A program made the translations under genes and the position numbers. Shown one piece after another: positions 63,721-64,000 of a stretch of 64,000 nucleotides of DNA. Numbering within the stretch: position 1 is the first letter of the stretch; each line of letters opens with the position of its first letter. The notes below the pieces were generated by a model. It ran no database searches, was not told the origin of the DNA, and saw only the letters and a list, made by a program, of their open reading frames with translations. Source of the DNA: Catellatospora sp. TT07R-123 (GTDB lineage Bacteria > Actinomycetota > Actinomycetes > Mycobacteriales > Micromonosporaceae); the NCBI RefSeq assembly GCF_018327705.1, contig NZ_BNEM01000002.1:1612001-1676000 (forward strand). The letters run 5' to 3'.

Positions 63721-64000
63721 GCAATTCCCCTCCTGCGTTCCCCCTGGATCGCAGAGAAGCCTAGCTGCGGGCTGCAACGTACTCATTAGTTCTCGGCGAG
63801 TGTCAGCTCGTCGCAAGGCAGCGATGGCGCGGGAGCAAGCAGAGCTTGAGAGCTTACGACCGCCTTGGGCATACCGTCTGTCGGCAACATGTCAGCCCGA
63901 GACCAGGAGGGCCGCCCACTGACGAGCAGGAGTCTCAGGTCAACTTGCCGGCAACCCAGTCACGTCGTGGGCGTCTGTCCCTTGGGCTGATCTTTCTGAG
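63721..64000. other. Region without a supported gene
   Basis: Upstream of the split gene. It should hold that gene's promoter on the minus strand. A 34-codon plus-strand frame from ATG 63821 has no ribosome site and no recognisable product. GC is lower than in the rest of the window. Nothing else is seen. Confidence 0.5.

Noticed and set aside
63821-63922. Short plus-strand frame starting MAREQAELESLRPPW
   Set aside because: No ribosome site, no recognisable product and only 34 codons.

Overview
The window is very GC-rich DNA from a filamentous actinomycete, most likely a member of the Micromonosporaceae. The reasons are codon use, many GTG starts, mycothiol-type enzymes, RsbU/anti-sigma style regulators, HspR-type HAIR control of lon, and a type I-E CRISPR repeat of the kind found in Streptomyces and Micromonospora. 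The genus is inference only. No rRNA or tRNA gene was recognised.

Layout. 1-6.4 kb: signalling and general stress (a huge HAMP-array sensor kinase cut by the window edge, a GAF-SpoIIE phosphatase, a STAS/HATPase anti-sigma-like protein, a hemerythrin and a small stress protein, the last two behind sigma-B-like promoters). 6.5-15 kb: secreted GH25 lysozyme, arginine deiminase, a toxin-antitoxin-like pair, a small protein with an LQRAVGNRAV motif, and a truncated threonyl-tRNA synthetase behind a complete leader-peptide attenuator. 15-26 kb: lon with a HAIR operator, a copper-storage-like protein, cold shock protein, methyltransferase/DUF5996 pair, a NarL-type two-component system, a universal stress protein and DoxX. 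26-41 kb: GH43 enzyme, ArsR/AHSA1 pair, LysE, metallophosphoesterase, a sugar ABC importer, a LuxR regulator and an adenosine-deaminase-like enzyme. 41-49 kb: a MarR-controlled ABC exporter, then a divergent arsenic-type cluster (flavin monooxygenase, MFS and DUF2804 on one side; two ArsR, an aquaporin-type channel and ArsC on the other). 49-57.5 kb: an amine oxidase fused to a cNMP-binding domain, an orphan secreted Hint domain, SnoaL and TIGR03086 proteins, a three-gene unit of unknown function with a frameshifted beta-propeller gene, and a DoxX/HxlR pair. 57.5-61.9 kb: a CRISPR array of 70 repeats without cas genes. 62-64 kb: a complete 1400-bp IS701-family element that has split a small membrane-protein gene.

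How the genes work together. Short operons with 1-4 base overlaps are the rule (34.7, 22.5, 45.5, 44.2, 47.8, 13.5 and 10.5 kb). Many single genes have a TANNNT hexamer exactly 6-7 bases before the start codon, which suggests leaderless transcripts. Three copies of a 60-bp palindrome with arms based on GTTGCCGGGCAATCGGGCG lie between genes at 13.1, 18.7 and 39.6 kb. The most striking control element is the threonine attenuator at 11.63-11.76 kb. All functional statements are read from the sequence by eye; no database was searched.
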